Assembly (NCBI RefSeq): GCF_000387765.1
Contig: NZ_ARZA01000269.1
Span: 1 to 50,412, forward strand
DNA from: Caldisalinibacter kiritimatiensis
GTDB lineage: Bacteria; Bacillota; Clostridia; Tissierellales; Caldisalinibacteraceae
Length of the DNA: 50,412 bases
Direction of reading: 5' to 3'
Shown: positions 1-7,757 of the stretch, piece by piece
Numbering within the stretch: the first letter of the stretch is position 1
Layout: every line of letters starts with the position of its first letter
The notes under the pieces: model-generated
The model's input: only the letters and a program-made list of their open reading frames with translations
Database searches by the model: none
What the model was told of the DNA's origin: nothing
Translations under genes and position numbers: made by a program

Positions 1-32
1 ATTTAAATAAATAAAATGCAGTATTTATGCGA

Positions 33-60
33 GTTGTAGAGTTCTGCAACGAGCTATAAT
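33..60 (+). promoter_or_regulatory. Putative promoter with dyad operator upstream of the first gene
   Basis: A TATAAT hexamer lies at 55-60. An 18-bp near-perfect dyad, GTTGTAGAGTTCTGCAAC, lies at 33-50 and covers the expected -35 region (TTGTAG at 34-39, 15-bp spacer). This placement suits a repressor operator. The promoter and operator are inferred from pattern alone. Confidence 0.4.
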
Positions 61-83
61 ATACAGATTATGGGGGGATGTAC

Positions 84-743
84 ATGAGGAAAAGGTTATA
101 CTTAAAAAGCATTGAAGATAATTTAGCTAAGGATATGTGGGGGGATGTTAGAAAAAAAGAAATAATATTTTCAGGTTTATCTTACTATGAATGTGACGTT
201 TACAAAGGATTTATATGTAATGATAAAAAGTTTAACATCGCACCACGGCTGAAGAAAAAACTTAATCCTATGATTATATTGGAAGTATATAGGGTAGGGA
301 AAGAAAGATTTATATTAGAGAGAACTAATAAAAGTGAAGAGATACCACCAAAGGTTTTAAAAAAATTTAATAATGAAGAATATGAGGAAAGGATAAATAT
401 ATACGCCTTTACAGAGAGTTCAATGAACATATTAAAATATTATCATACCGAAATATTAGATTATATTTATAGAAATAATTTAGATAATAGTAATAAATAT
501 AGTACACTATTATCGTATAAAAGGAATGTACTAAATGAAATAGTTAAGTATTTAGCATTAAATGCGCCAGAATTTGTGAAGGAAAGAGATAAACAGAGAG
601 CAGAAAATTATCTAATGGAATTACAAGAAATGAAATTAAACAGAATAGAAAATGAGAAAAGTAAAAAAAGAAATAAAATTATAAAAGATATAGAAAGAGT
701 CAATGATGAAATAAAACAACGAATGGAAATGCTGTGTGTGTAA
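84..743 (+). CDS. Hypothetical protein with a charged C-terminal helix
   Basis: I do not recognise this 219-aa protein. The ATG at 84 is chosen over the in-frame ATG at 78 because the GGGGGG at 72-77 directly abuts the 78 start but sits 6 bases before 84. The N-terminal half is mixed and lysine-rich with no signal peptide or membrane segment, so the product is probably cytosolic. From about residue 155 to the end it is rich in K, E, R and N with regularly spaced L and M, consistent with a long amphipathic or coiled-coil helix. It stands alone: a TATAAT promoter is upstream and a bidirectional terminator follows. The upstream neighbour is outside the window. The coding call is well supported; function is unknown. 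Confidence 0.75.
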   Translation: MRKRLYLKSIEDNLAKDMWGDVRKKEIIFSGLSYYECDVYKGFICNDKKFNIAPRLKKKLNPMIILEVYRVGKERFILERTNKSEEIPPKVLKKFNNEEYEERINIYAFTESSMNILKYYHTEILDYIYRNNLDNSNKYSTLLSYKRNVLNEIVKYLALNAPEFVKERDKQRAENYLMELQEMKLNRIENEKSKKRNKIIKDIERVNDEIKQRMEMLCV

Positions 744-772
744 ATAAAGCGGTCCATAGGGACCGCTTTATT
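743..772. terminator. Bidirectional terminator between convergent genes
   Basis: A 13-bp perfect stem, AATAAAGCGGTCC paired with its complement across the 4-nt loop ATAG, with A- and T-rich flanks on both sides. It ends the rightward unknown gene and the leftward degV gene, whose stop codon lies inside the 3' arm. Confidence 0.85.
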
Positions 773-1616
773 CATTTATGTATAATATTCCTATTGTTTT
801 TGGACCACAGTGACTAGATATAACACATCCTGCATTTGTTATAATTACCTCTTTAGCATTTGTATTTTCTTCCAATTCCTTTTTTAAATACTCTGCTTCT
901 TTTTCAGAACCTAAAGAATGGGTTATCATAATTCTTGAAGGGTCTATATTATCTTTATTATTTAATACAGTATTAAGCATTATCTTTAAGGCTTTCTTTT
1001 TTCCTCGAGGCTTTTGTCCTAATATCATTTTACCATCTACTACTTTTACGATTGGTTTGATTTTTAGCATACCTCCAAAGAAACTTTGAAGTGCATTACA
1101 TCTACCGCCTTTATATAAATAATCAAGGGTATTGATAACAAATTCAGTTTTTACTTTAGGAGCTAATTCTCTTAATTTATTAGCGATTTCTTTAATACTC
1201 AAGCCTTGGTTTGCATAGTCACAAGCTTTTAAAACCAGTAGTCCTACACCAGTAGACAGATTTAATGAGTCAACAATTTCTATTTTGTTTTCTGGAAAAT
1301 TACTTGCAGCAAGTATAGCATTTTGCATTGTGGTAGATAATTTTGATGATATAGAGATATAGATTATATCGTATCCATCATCAATATTTTTTTTAAATAC
1401 ATCATAAAAATCACTAGGAGGAGCAGCTGAAGTTTTGGGTAAACTACCAACTTTATCAACTGTTTCAAATAATTCTTTTGGCTTAATATTAACGCCGTCT
1501 TTATATGATTCATCATCAAATGTAACATATAAAGGTATTACTGAAATGTTGTTTTGTTTAATAAGTTCAGGACTTAAGTCGCATGTACTATCTGTAATTA
1601 TCTTTATTTTACTCAT
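768..1616 (-). CDS. DegV family fatty-acid-binding protein
   Basis: A 282-aa protein of normal DegV length. It shows the family hallmarks in order: TDSTCDLSPEL near the N-terminus, TSAAPP around residue 60, ISSKLSTTMQNA around residue 90, VDSLNLSTG around 115, and the LDYLYKGGRC segment in the second domain. DegV (FakB-type) proteins bind a fatty acid between two domains and present its carboxylate to the kinase FakA for phosphorylation before membrane lipid synthesis. No fakA lies in this window. AAGGGGG precedes the ATG at a normal distance. It is divergent from a second, clearly different degV gene and shares a terminator with the gene before it. Family assignment is firm; the lipid bound is unknown. 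Confidence 0.93.
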   Translation of the reverse strand: MSKIKIITDSTCDLSPELIKQNNISVIPLYVTFDDESYKDGVNIKPKELFETVDKVGSLPKTSAAPPSDFYDVFKKNIDDGYDIIYISISSKLSTTMQNAILAASNFPENKIEIVDSLNLSTGVGLLVLKACDYANQGLSIKEIANKLRELAPKVKTEFVINTLDYLYKGGRCNALQSFFGGMLKIKPIVKVVDGKMILGQKPRGKKKALKIMLNTVLNNKDNIDPSRIMITHSLGSEKEAEYLKKELEENTNAKEVIITNAGCVISSHCGPKTIGILYINE

Positions 1617-1782
1617 TTTAGTTCCCCCTTAGTTTATGTAAAAGAATAATCTATTATAATAATACTCTAAATATAATAAAAATAAAAGAGTTAAAATAAA
1701 GAAAAAGATTGATATATTATCTTATTTTTAATATATTATTAGTATATTATATATGTAGTTTAGAAAGTGAGGAGATATGATT

Positions 1783-2619
1783 ATGAAAATTAAAATAGTA
1801 GCTGATAGTAGCTGCGATTTAAATGAAAAATTGAGTGAAAAGTTAAATATAGACTTAGTGCCTCTAAATATAAGAATAGGTGATGAGAACTATATTGATG
1901 ATGAAAACTTAGATTTAAGAACGCTTCTAAATAAAATGAATAATAGTAGATTGGCCCCACAAACGTCAAGCCCATCTCCACAAGCTTTTATTGAAAAGTT
2001 TAAAGAAAAAGAAAAAGTTTTCGTTGTTACATTATCTTCAGCACTTAGTAGCACATATAATAATGCTGTGTTAGCCAAAAGTATGATTTTAGAAGAAGTA
2101 GAAAATAAATTTGTTCATGTATTTGACTCTTTAAGTGCTTCAGTAGGAGAAACACTTGTATGTATGAAGATATCTGAGTTAGCTGAGAATAATTTAAATG
2201 AATTAGAAATTGTAGAAAAAGTAAACAAATATATAAAGGATATGAAAACATTTTTTGTTTTAGAATCACTAGAAAACTTAATTAAAGCTGGTAGAATGAG
2301 CAGATTAAAAGGCCATATTGCATCAGCTCTATCTATAAAACCTATTATGGGTGGTAATGATGAAGGAAAAATTAAGTTAGTAGATAAAGTTAGAGGTTCA
2401 AAACGAGCTCTTAGAAGGTTAGTTGAAATTATAGGAGAACAAGGAGAAAGATTAGAAGAAAAAGTATTAGGTATAGCACATTGTAATTGCTTAGAGAAAG
2501 CACAAAAAGTTAAAGAAAAAGTTGAAGAAAAATATAATTTTAAAGATATAGTGATAGTAGAAATGTCAGGGTTAAGTAGTGTGTATGCAAACGAAGGAGG
2601 AATAGTTATTGCTTTCTAA
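1783..2619 (+). CDS. DegV family fatty-acid-binding protein, second paralogue
   Basis: A 278-aa DegV protein with ADSSCDLNEKL at the N-terminus, TSSPSPQAF near residue 60, LSSALSSTYNNA near 85 and LESLENLIKAGR in the second domain. The ATG at 1783 is preferred to 1777 because GAGGAG at 1769-1774 is 8 bases from 1783 and only 2 from 1777. The two paralogues differ through most of their length, so they are old duplicates that may bind different acyl chains; FakB paralogues are known to differ in preference for saturated or unsaturated acids. It is transcribed away from its paralogue and ends in its own strong terminator, so it is a single-gene unit. Confidence 0.93.
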   Translation: MKIKIVADSSCDLNEKLSEKLNIDLVPLNIRIGDENYIDDENLDLRTLLNKMNNSRLAPQTSSPSPQAFIEKFKEKEKVFVVTLSSALSSTYNNAVLAKSMILEEVENKFVHVFDSLSASVGETLVCMKISELAENNLNELEIVEKVNKYIKDMKTFFVLESLENLIKAGRMSRLKGHIASALSIKPIMGGNDEGKIKLVDKVRGSKRALRRLVEIIGEQGERLEEKVLGIAHCNCLEKAQKVKEKVEEKYNFKDIVIVEMSGLSSVYANEGGIVIAF

Positions 2620-2650
2620 AAAAACCATGGGAAAATCCCATGGTTTTTTT
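2618..2650 (+). terminator. Rho-independent terminator after the second degV gene
   Basis: Stem of 15 bp, AAAAAAACCATGGGA pairing with TCCCATGGTTTTTTT over an AAA loop, ending in seven T. It overlaps the stop codon. Confidence 0.9.
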
Positions 2651-3021
2651 GAATTACATTGTTATAACATTTTATTAACATAAAAAAGGTATAATAATGT
2701 TGGAAATTATAATACAAAAGTTCTAAAATTGAAGTAACTTTATTACATAATACGTCTAAATATAATGCATTAATAAAAATACATTATATATTAGCGAAAA
2801 GAAATGTTAGTGGTGAAACAATATTGTTGAAAAAATGTTAATTAGTGTTACAATTAGAGTTAGGAATTTTAATATAATCTTGATTTTGATTTGCATATTA
2901 ATATAGAGATAAAATAAACTTATTGATTTATGGGATTATACTGACTATAATATGTTATGCCCAGCCTATAAAAAGAATGAGAATAATAGATATTATATTT
3001 GAGTTTGAGGGGGGAGAATAT
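2651..3021 (+). other. Intergenic region upstream of the glycolipid operon
   Basis: About 370 bases without a credible gene. The glycosyltransferase frame stays open upstream to 2923, but that extension has no ribosome binding site. A possible sigma-A promoter is TTGATT at 2880-2885 and TATAGA at 2902-2907 (16-bp spacer). TATAAT-like words also occur near 2690 and 2946 without a good -35. No riboswitch fold was recognised. Confidence 0.4.
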
Positions 3022-4158
3022 ATGAATAAAATCTTGATATTTACAGCATCTACAGGTGGAGGTCATAATCAAGTAGCTAAATCGTTAGAAAGTGAGTTTA
3101 AGGCTAAAGGATATGATGTTGTAAAGCTTGATGTTTTAAAAGAGATAAGTAAAGTGCTAGATGTTTTAATAGCAGATGGCTATAGAGTATTGGCTACTAA
3201 TATGCCTAAGATGTATGGTGGATTATATAAGATAAGTGATAAAGAAAGAATAAACAATAGGATAACGAAATTATTTACTAAAATAACAAGTGATAAAGTA
3301 TATGATATTATAAAGAAAAATTCTCCAGATTTAATTATAGGAACCCATCCTTTTATAGTAAATGTAATAGGAAGGCTGAAAGAAAATAGAAGAATAAATT
3401 TACCGTTTATTTCAGTAGTAACTGATTTTCAAGCACATCAGACATATATAAACAAACATGTAGATGCTTATATAACTGGTAGTTGTTATACAGAAAAAAG
3501 CTTAATAAAAAGAGGGATTCCTAGAGAAAAAATATACCCATATGGAATACCTGTAAGAAGAGAGTTTTTACAATCAAAGTCAACACAGAGAAGAAAAAAA
3601 GATAAATATTTTACTGTATTATTGATGGGTGGAAGTATGGGTGTAAAATCTATGAAAAAAGCATTAAAAAATCTTGTGAAATGTACACATCCTCTGAGGA
3701 TTATAGCTATATGTGGAAATAATCAAGCTTTAAAGAAAAGTATTGAAAAGAAATATGTAAGTACTTATAAGGATAAGAAAATATTTGTTTATGGTTATAC
3801 TCAGAAAGTTCCTCAATTAATGGATGTATCAGATATAATAATAACAAAACCAGGAGGAATTACAGTTTCTGAGTCTATTATAAAAAATATACCGATGATT
3901 ATCCCATATTATATTCCAGGACAAGAAGAAGAAAATGCTCAATTTTTAGTTGATTCAGAAGCTGCTATTAAAGTAGATGAAATGAAAGAAATAGGTTATG
4001 TTATTGATTATTTAATAGAAAACCCTGAAAAATTAGAAGAAATGAGAAATAACATGAAAAAGATAGCTAATACTCATTCTTTAGACAGTATTTTAGAATT
4101 ATCAAACAGACTTATTAAACAATATAAATATGAATGGGGAATAGCAAATGAAGGATAA
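3022..4158 (+). CDS. MGDG-synthase-type (GT28) glycosyltransferase, UgtP-like
   Basis: A 378-aa glycosyltransferase. The ATG at 3022 follows AGGGGGGAG by a normal spacing; a 33-residue upstream extension is rejected. TGGGH at residues 11-15 is the acceptor-lipid motif of the MGDG synthase/MurG-like fold, VTDF lies near 133-136, and KPGGIT at 276-281 is the nucleotide-sugar-binding signature near the C-terminus. Members transfer glucose or galactose from a UDP-sugar to diacylglycerol on the inner membrane face, making glycolipids and lipoteichoic-acid anchors. It starts a five-gene operon and overlaps the next gene, a second GT28 enzyme, by 11 bases. The sugar and acceptor cannot be fixed from sequence. 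Confidence 0.88.
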   Translation: MNKILIFTASTGGGHNQVAKSLESEFKAKGYDVVKLDVLKEISKVLDVLIADGYRVLATNMPKMYGGLYKISDKERINNRITKLFTKITSDKVYDIIKKNSPDLIIGTHPFIVNVIGRLKENRRINLPFISVVTDFQAHQTYINKHVDAYITGSCYTEKSLIKRGIPREKIYPYGIPVRREFLQSKSTQRRKKDKYFTVLLMGGSMGVKSMKKALKNLVKCTHPLRIIAICGNNQALKKSIEKKYVSTYKDKKIFVYGYTQKVPQLMDVSDIIITKPGGITVSESIIKNIPMIIPYYIPGQEEENAQFLVDSEAAIKVDEMKEIGYVIDYLIENPEKLEEMRNNMKKIANTHSLDSILELSNRLIKQYKYEWGIANEG

Positions 4159-5320
4159 ATGTGATATTTTAATTTTAACAGCAACATTTGGACTTGGACA
4201 TATATTTGTTTCTAAAGCAATAGAAGAACATATAAAGTCTATAGATAATAATATAAGAGTAAATATAGTTGATATTTTTGAAATAACTAACCCGAAGTTA
4301 TATAAAGGTGTATATAAAAGCTATGAGCTACTTATAAAGACAAGTAGCAAATTATATAATTATTTTTACTATAAGAAAAGTGATAGTGAAAAGTTTCAGA
4401 TGGAAGATATATTTTATAAGTTATATTTACCTAAGCTTGCAAAATACATTTATGATGTAAGACCTAAAGTTATAGTATCTACGTTTCCTATGTGTTCGGG
4501 TTTTGTTTCAAAATATAAAGAAGAATATAAACATGATATTCCTCTTATCACTTGTATAACTGATGTAGTGGATAGTTGGGAATGGATTTATGAATATACT
4601 GATAAATACATGGTAGCTACAGAAGAAATTAAACAAAGACTTATAAAAAAAGGGATAGACGAAAATCTTATAGAGGTAACGGGTATACCTATAAGAAAAG
4701 GATTTTTAAGTAGACAGAAGTCATTACACATTATGAGAAAATATGGGATAAAAGACAATGATTTTGTTATTATGATGATGGGTGGAGGTATAGGATTATT
4801 ACCAGATGATAAAGAGTTTTATTATTGGTTAGATAGATTAAAGGAAACTAAAACCTTAATTTTAACAGGTAAAAACTATGATTTATATAAAAAGCTGAAG
4901 AAATTTGATGACTTACAAAGTGTAAAGGTACTAAAATATACAAAAAATATTTATGAGATAATGTCAATTGCTGATATTCTTGTATCTAAGCCAGGTGGAG
5001 TTACTGTATTTGAAGCTATAGCCTCGCAATTACCAGTAATTGTATATAGACCTGAACTCGGACAAGAAATAGAGAATGCTAAGTTTATTAAGGCTCAGAA
5101 GATAGGTACAATTGTAAATGACTTAGATCAGCTAAAGTATAAGTTAAATATTATTTTAAATGATAAAAAGTATATAAATGCTTTATCAAATAACATAGCA
5201 AACGTAAGTAAAAATATAGATATGAATAAGTTATCTAATAGAATTTTAGAATTATGTAATGGTAGAAAAAAAGATGGATTTTATATTTACAATAAGAAAA
5301 AGTATTATGAAATTAGCTAG
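4148..5320 (+). CDS. MGDG-synthase-type (GT28) glycosyltransferase, second tandem copy
   Basis: A 390-aa paralogue of the preceding glycosyltransferase. FGLGH at residues 14-18 replaces the usual GGGH loop, ITDVVDS lies around 137-143, MGGGIG at 211-216 opens the second Rossmann domain, and KPGGVT at 281-286 is the sugar-nucleotide signature. It begins 11 bases inside the previous gene with GGGGAA as its ribosome binding site, so the two are probably translationally coupled. Two different enzymes in tandem suggest stepwise addition of two sugars to one lipid, or two lipid acceptors; that is inference. The first glycine of the N-terminal loop is changed, which could alter acceptor choice. Confidence 0.87.
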   Translation: MKDKCDILILTATFGLGHIFVSKAIEEHIKSIDNNIRVNIVDIFEITNPKLYKGVYKSYELLIKTSSKLYNYFYYKKSDSEKFQMEDIFYKLYLPKLAKYIYDVRPKVIVSTFPMCSGFVSKYKEEYKHDIPLITCITDVVDSWEWIYEYTDKYMVATEEIKQRLIKKGIDENLIEVTGIPIRKGFLSRQKSLHIMRKYGIKDNDFVIMMMGGGIGLLPDDKEFYYWLDRLKETKTLILTGKNYDLYKKLKKFDDLQSVKVLKYTKNIYEIMSIADILVSKPGGVTVFEAIASQLPVIVYRPELGQEIENAKFIKAQKIGTIVNDLDQLKYKLNIILNDKKYINALSNNIANVSKNIDMNKLSNRILELCNGRKKDGFYIYNKKKYYEIS

Positions 5321-5337
5321 AGAAAAGAGGATGGTAT

Positions 5338-6060
5338 ATGACTAAAATAGTATTGATAATCTTAATGATTTTTATAATGTATGCTATAATACCTAATTTT
5401 TATAGTAGAAATATTAGTAAAAATGTATTAAGGAGATTTGATAATACTAATTACTTAGCTTTAACATTTGATGATGGACCAGACCCTAAGTATACGCCTG
5501 AACTTCTAGATTTGCTGAAAAAGAATGAGGTAAAAGCTACCTTTTTCTTAGTAGCAGATAAAGCTTATAAAAATAAAGAGTTAGTATATAGAATGATTAA
5601 AGAAGGACATGAAGTGGGGTTACATTCATTAAAACACAAAAGTGCATGGTTAACTACTCCTTTACAGACTAAATATAATTTTGATAGGTCCATCGAGATA
5701 TTTAAAGAATTAGGTATTAATATAAAGCTATTTAGACCCCCTTGGGGAACATTTAATTTATTTACACTATACTATGCAACCAAGTATAGACTTAAAACTA
5801 TATTTTGGACAAAAGAAGCTAAGGATTGGAGTAGAAAAACTACCGTAGAGCAGATAAAAGACAGAATAATTAACAATATTAATAATGGTGATATAATAGT
5901 ACTTCATGATAGCAACGGAGCTGAAGGAGCACCTAAAAGAACTATTGAAGCTGTTAGAGATATAATACCTAAGCTTAAGCATGATGGATATGAGTTTGTA
6001 ACTATTAGTCAAGGAATGGGTGGTGTAGAATTTGAACAAGATAGTCAGATATATATTTAG
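5338..6060 (+). CDS. Membrane-anchored polysaccharide deacetylase (NodB domain)
   Basis: A 240-aa protein with one N-terminal membrane segment (about residues 3-20) and a NodB (CE4) domain. Motif 1 is LTFDDGPDP, motif 2 is the zinc-binding HSLKH, motif 3 is RPPWG and the C-terminal motif is LHDS. All the metal ligands and the catalytic Asp expected for an active metal-dependent deacetylase are present. Such enzymes remove N-acetyl groups from peptidoglycan or other polymers outside the membrane. It lies 17 bases after the second glycosyltransferase and shares its last 29 bases with the next gene, so it belongs to the glycolipid operon. Its substrate may be the polymer or glycolipid built by that operon. 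Confidence 0.9.
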   Translation: MTKIVLIILMIFIMYAIIPNFYSRNISKNVLRRFDNTNYLALTFDDGPDPKYTPELLDLLKKNEVKATFFLVADKAYKNKELVYRMIKEGHEVGLHSLKHKSAWLTTPLQTKYNFDRSIEIFKELGINIKLFRPPWGTFNLFTLYYATKYRLKTIFWTKEAKDWSRKTTVEQIKDRIINNINNGDIIVLHDSNGAEGAPKRTIEAVRDIIPKLKHDGYEFVTISQGMGGVEFEQDSQIYI

Positions 6061-6586
6061 TTTATTTGAAAAAACGGTAGTCAAAGTTAATGGATGGAAG
6101 CACATACCCAATTCACCAAGAAAATTTATGTATGTAGTTACACAAAAATATAATGGTAAAGATATTCAATTGTCCGATGGCACCATGGTTACTAAAGGGG
6201 ATTTTGTAGCAGAGTTTCATATTGATAATTTAAAGATGAACCAAGTAAAAAATGACTTAAAGAGTATTTTTCGTTATTTAGATGAGGAATTAATAGCTTT
6301 AGCTGAAGCAGCTATTACTCATGAAGAATTTAAAAATATAAAAGCATATTATGGTAGAACTGTACTACATCCAATAGCTAAGAAACGAGATTTTACGATA
6401 ATAGATGTAGAAAATAAAAAGTTCTTTTTAAAATTTTGGGATAATCTATTAAAGCTTGTCTTTCAAAGCAGTAATAGCAAAGGAACAAAGAAATTTAGGG
6501 ACCCTAAAGAGTGTTGGATATCTAAGGAACAATTAGGTAGATTTTTGAGTAAGAAAGGCGATTATAATGAAAAAGAAAACAATTAA
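6032..6586 (+). CDS. YkoP-like uncharacterised protein
   Basis: A 184-aa protein starting at a TTG codon inside the end of the deacetylase gene (29-base overlap, GGTGG upstream). It is hydrophilic, with no signal peptide. It resembles the uncharacterised YkoP-like family often encoded beside, or fused to, polysaccharide deacetylases; I recall this from general pattern and could not search. Notable segments are the N-terminal LFEKTVVKVNGW, the central acidic helix around DEELIALAEAAI, and the basic C-terminus. It shares 20 bases with the following flippase-like gene. The overlaps on both sides argue for fixed stoichiometry and a role in the same envelope pathway. Confidence 0.65.
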   Translation: MNKIVRYIFSLFEKTVVKVNGWKHIPNSPRKFMYVVTQKYNGKDIQLSDGTMVTKGDFVAEFHIDNLKMNQVKNDLKSIFRYLDEELIALAEAAITHEEFKNIKAYYGRTVLHPIAKKRDFTIIDVENKKFFLKFWDNLLKLVFQSSNSKGTKKFRDPKECWISKEQLGRFLSKKGDYNEKENN

Positions 6587-7595
6587 TTATCTTGTAGTGA
6601 TTTTACTTATAAGTATAACAGGATGGATAATATTGTCTAGTGAAAACCTGGCAGATATACCGAGCCTTTTGTTAAGGACGAATAAGATTTATTTAATGTT
6701 AGGGTTATTGTCAATGGTAGGCTTTTGGTTTTCTGATGCCTTAATAATTAGAAGTATTTCAAGAATGGTGAATGTTAAAGGAAATATAGTTAACTCTTTA
6801 AAACTAACAATGATAGGTCAGTATTATAGTGCCATAACACCTTTTGCAAGTGGCGGTCAGCCAGCACAGATATATACTATGGTAAATAACTCAATACCTG
6901 TAGGGCAAGCGACTTCTATAATGATTAATAAATTTATAATATATCAAACCATTGTAACTTTTTACTCGATTTTTATGTTTATTTTAAAAGTAGGCTTTGT
7001 TTATAATAATATAAAACCTGCACTGCCTTTTGTTTTAATAGGTTTGATTTTAAATTTGATAGGTATAATTACAATTTTTGCATTGTTTTTTAACTATAAG
7101 ATTTTAGAAAAAGCTCTGGTTTTAGTTTTAAAAATAGCCAATAAAATAAGAATTATAAATAGTGTAGAAAAATATAGGGTTAAAATAGACCAACATTTAG
7201 AAGAATATGTTATGAGTATAGAAAAAATTAAGAAGAATAAATTTGTGGCACTAAAGGTATCTTTAATTACAGTTGTACAATTAACTTTTTATTTTAGTGT
7301 AACATATTTTGTTTATTTGGCGTTAGGGTTTTCTAAGGCTTCTTTTATAGATATAATATCCATTCAATCATTACTGTATATGGCAGTATCTTTTATACCT
7401 ACTCCTGGAACTGTTGGAGCCTCTGAAGGTGGATTCTACATTTTGTTTAATGTGTTTTTTGCAAAGAATGTTTTAGTTTATGCAATTTTATTATGGAGAA
7501 TGATAATTTATTATTTTAACCTTTTTGTTAGTGGAATTGTTACGTTGGTTGATTATTTAACAAGAAAAAATAAAAGAATTATGCTAGAGGAATAG
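6567..7595 (+). CDS. Flippase-like (UPF0104/LPG-synthase-type) membrane protein
   Basis: A 342-aa polytopic membrane protein with about eight predicted hydrophobic segments. It carries the signature blocks of the UPF0104 or lysylphosphatidylglycerol-synthase transmembrane family: GQYYSAITPFASGGQPAQ in the first third and PTPGTVGASEGGF near residue 280. Family members occur as lipid flippases (N-terminal half of MprF) and next to glycosyltransferases. The gene overlaps the YkoP-like gene by 20 bases and ends the operon at a hairpin. In context it may move the glycolipid made by the two GT28 enzymes across the membrane; this is inference. The C-terminal aminoacyl-transferase domain of MprF is absent. 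Confidence 0.85.
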   Translation: MKKKTINYLVVILLISITGWIILSSENLADIPSLLLRTNKIYLMLGLLSMVGFWFSDALIIRSISRMVNVKGNIVNSLKLTMIGQYYSAITPFASGGQPAQIYTMVNNSIPVGQATSIMINKFIIYQTIVTFYSIFMFILKVGFVYNNIKPALPFVLIGLILNLIGIITIFALFFNYKILEKALVLVLKIANKIRIINSVEKYRVKIDQHLEEYVMSIEKIKKNKFVALKVSLITVVQLTFYFSVTYFVYLALGFSKASFIDIISIQSLLYMAVSFIPTPGTVGASEGGFYILFNVFFAKNVLVYAILLWRMIIYYFNLFVSGIVTLVDYLTRKNKRIMLEE

Positions 7596-7660
7596 AAATA
7601 TAACAGAAACCTAAAAAAGATGTTGTTCCTCTAGCGGAGCGAGCTATGCTCGCTTTTTTA
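7584..7660 (+). repeat. Terminator hairpin sharing a 31-base repeat with 27.24 kb
   Basis: The hairpin AGCGAGC-TAT-GCTCGCT at 7638-7654 is followed by six T and probably terminates the operon. From 7631, 31 bases are identical to 27245-27275. The preceding TTCCTCTAG (7626-7634) can also pair with CTAGAGGAA at 7584-7592, just before the flippase stop codon. The block looks like a shortened copy of the multi-hairpin element at 27.2 kb: about 24 bases between GATGTT and GTTCC are missing here. Confidence 0.8.
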
Positions 7661-7757
7661 TATACTTAAATTTCCAAAGAGGTAAGATACCACATGGTGT
7701 ATAATAGAAATACATAATATTTTTTTACATTAATAAGTTTTGAATAGAGGTGGAATT

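Noticed and set aside
2923-3021. N-terminal extension of the first GT28 glycosyltransferase
   Set aside because: The frame is open but there is no ribosome binding site at 2923, while AGGGGGGAG sits correctly before ATG 3022, where the family's normal N-terminus begins.
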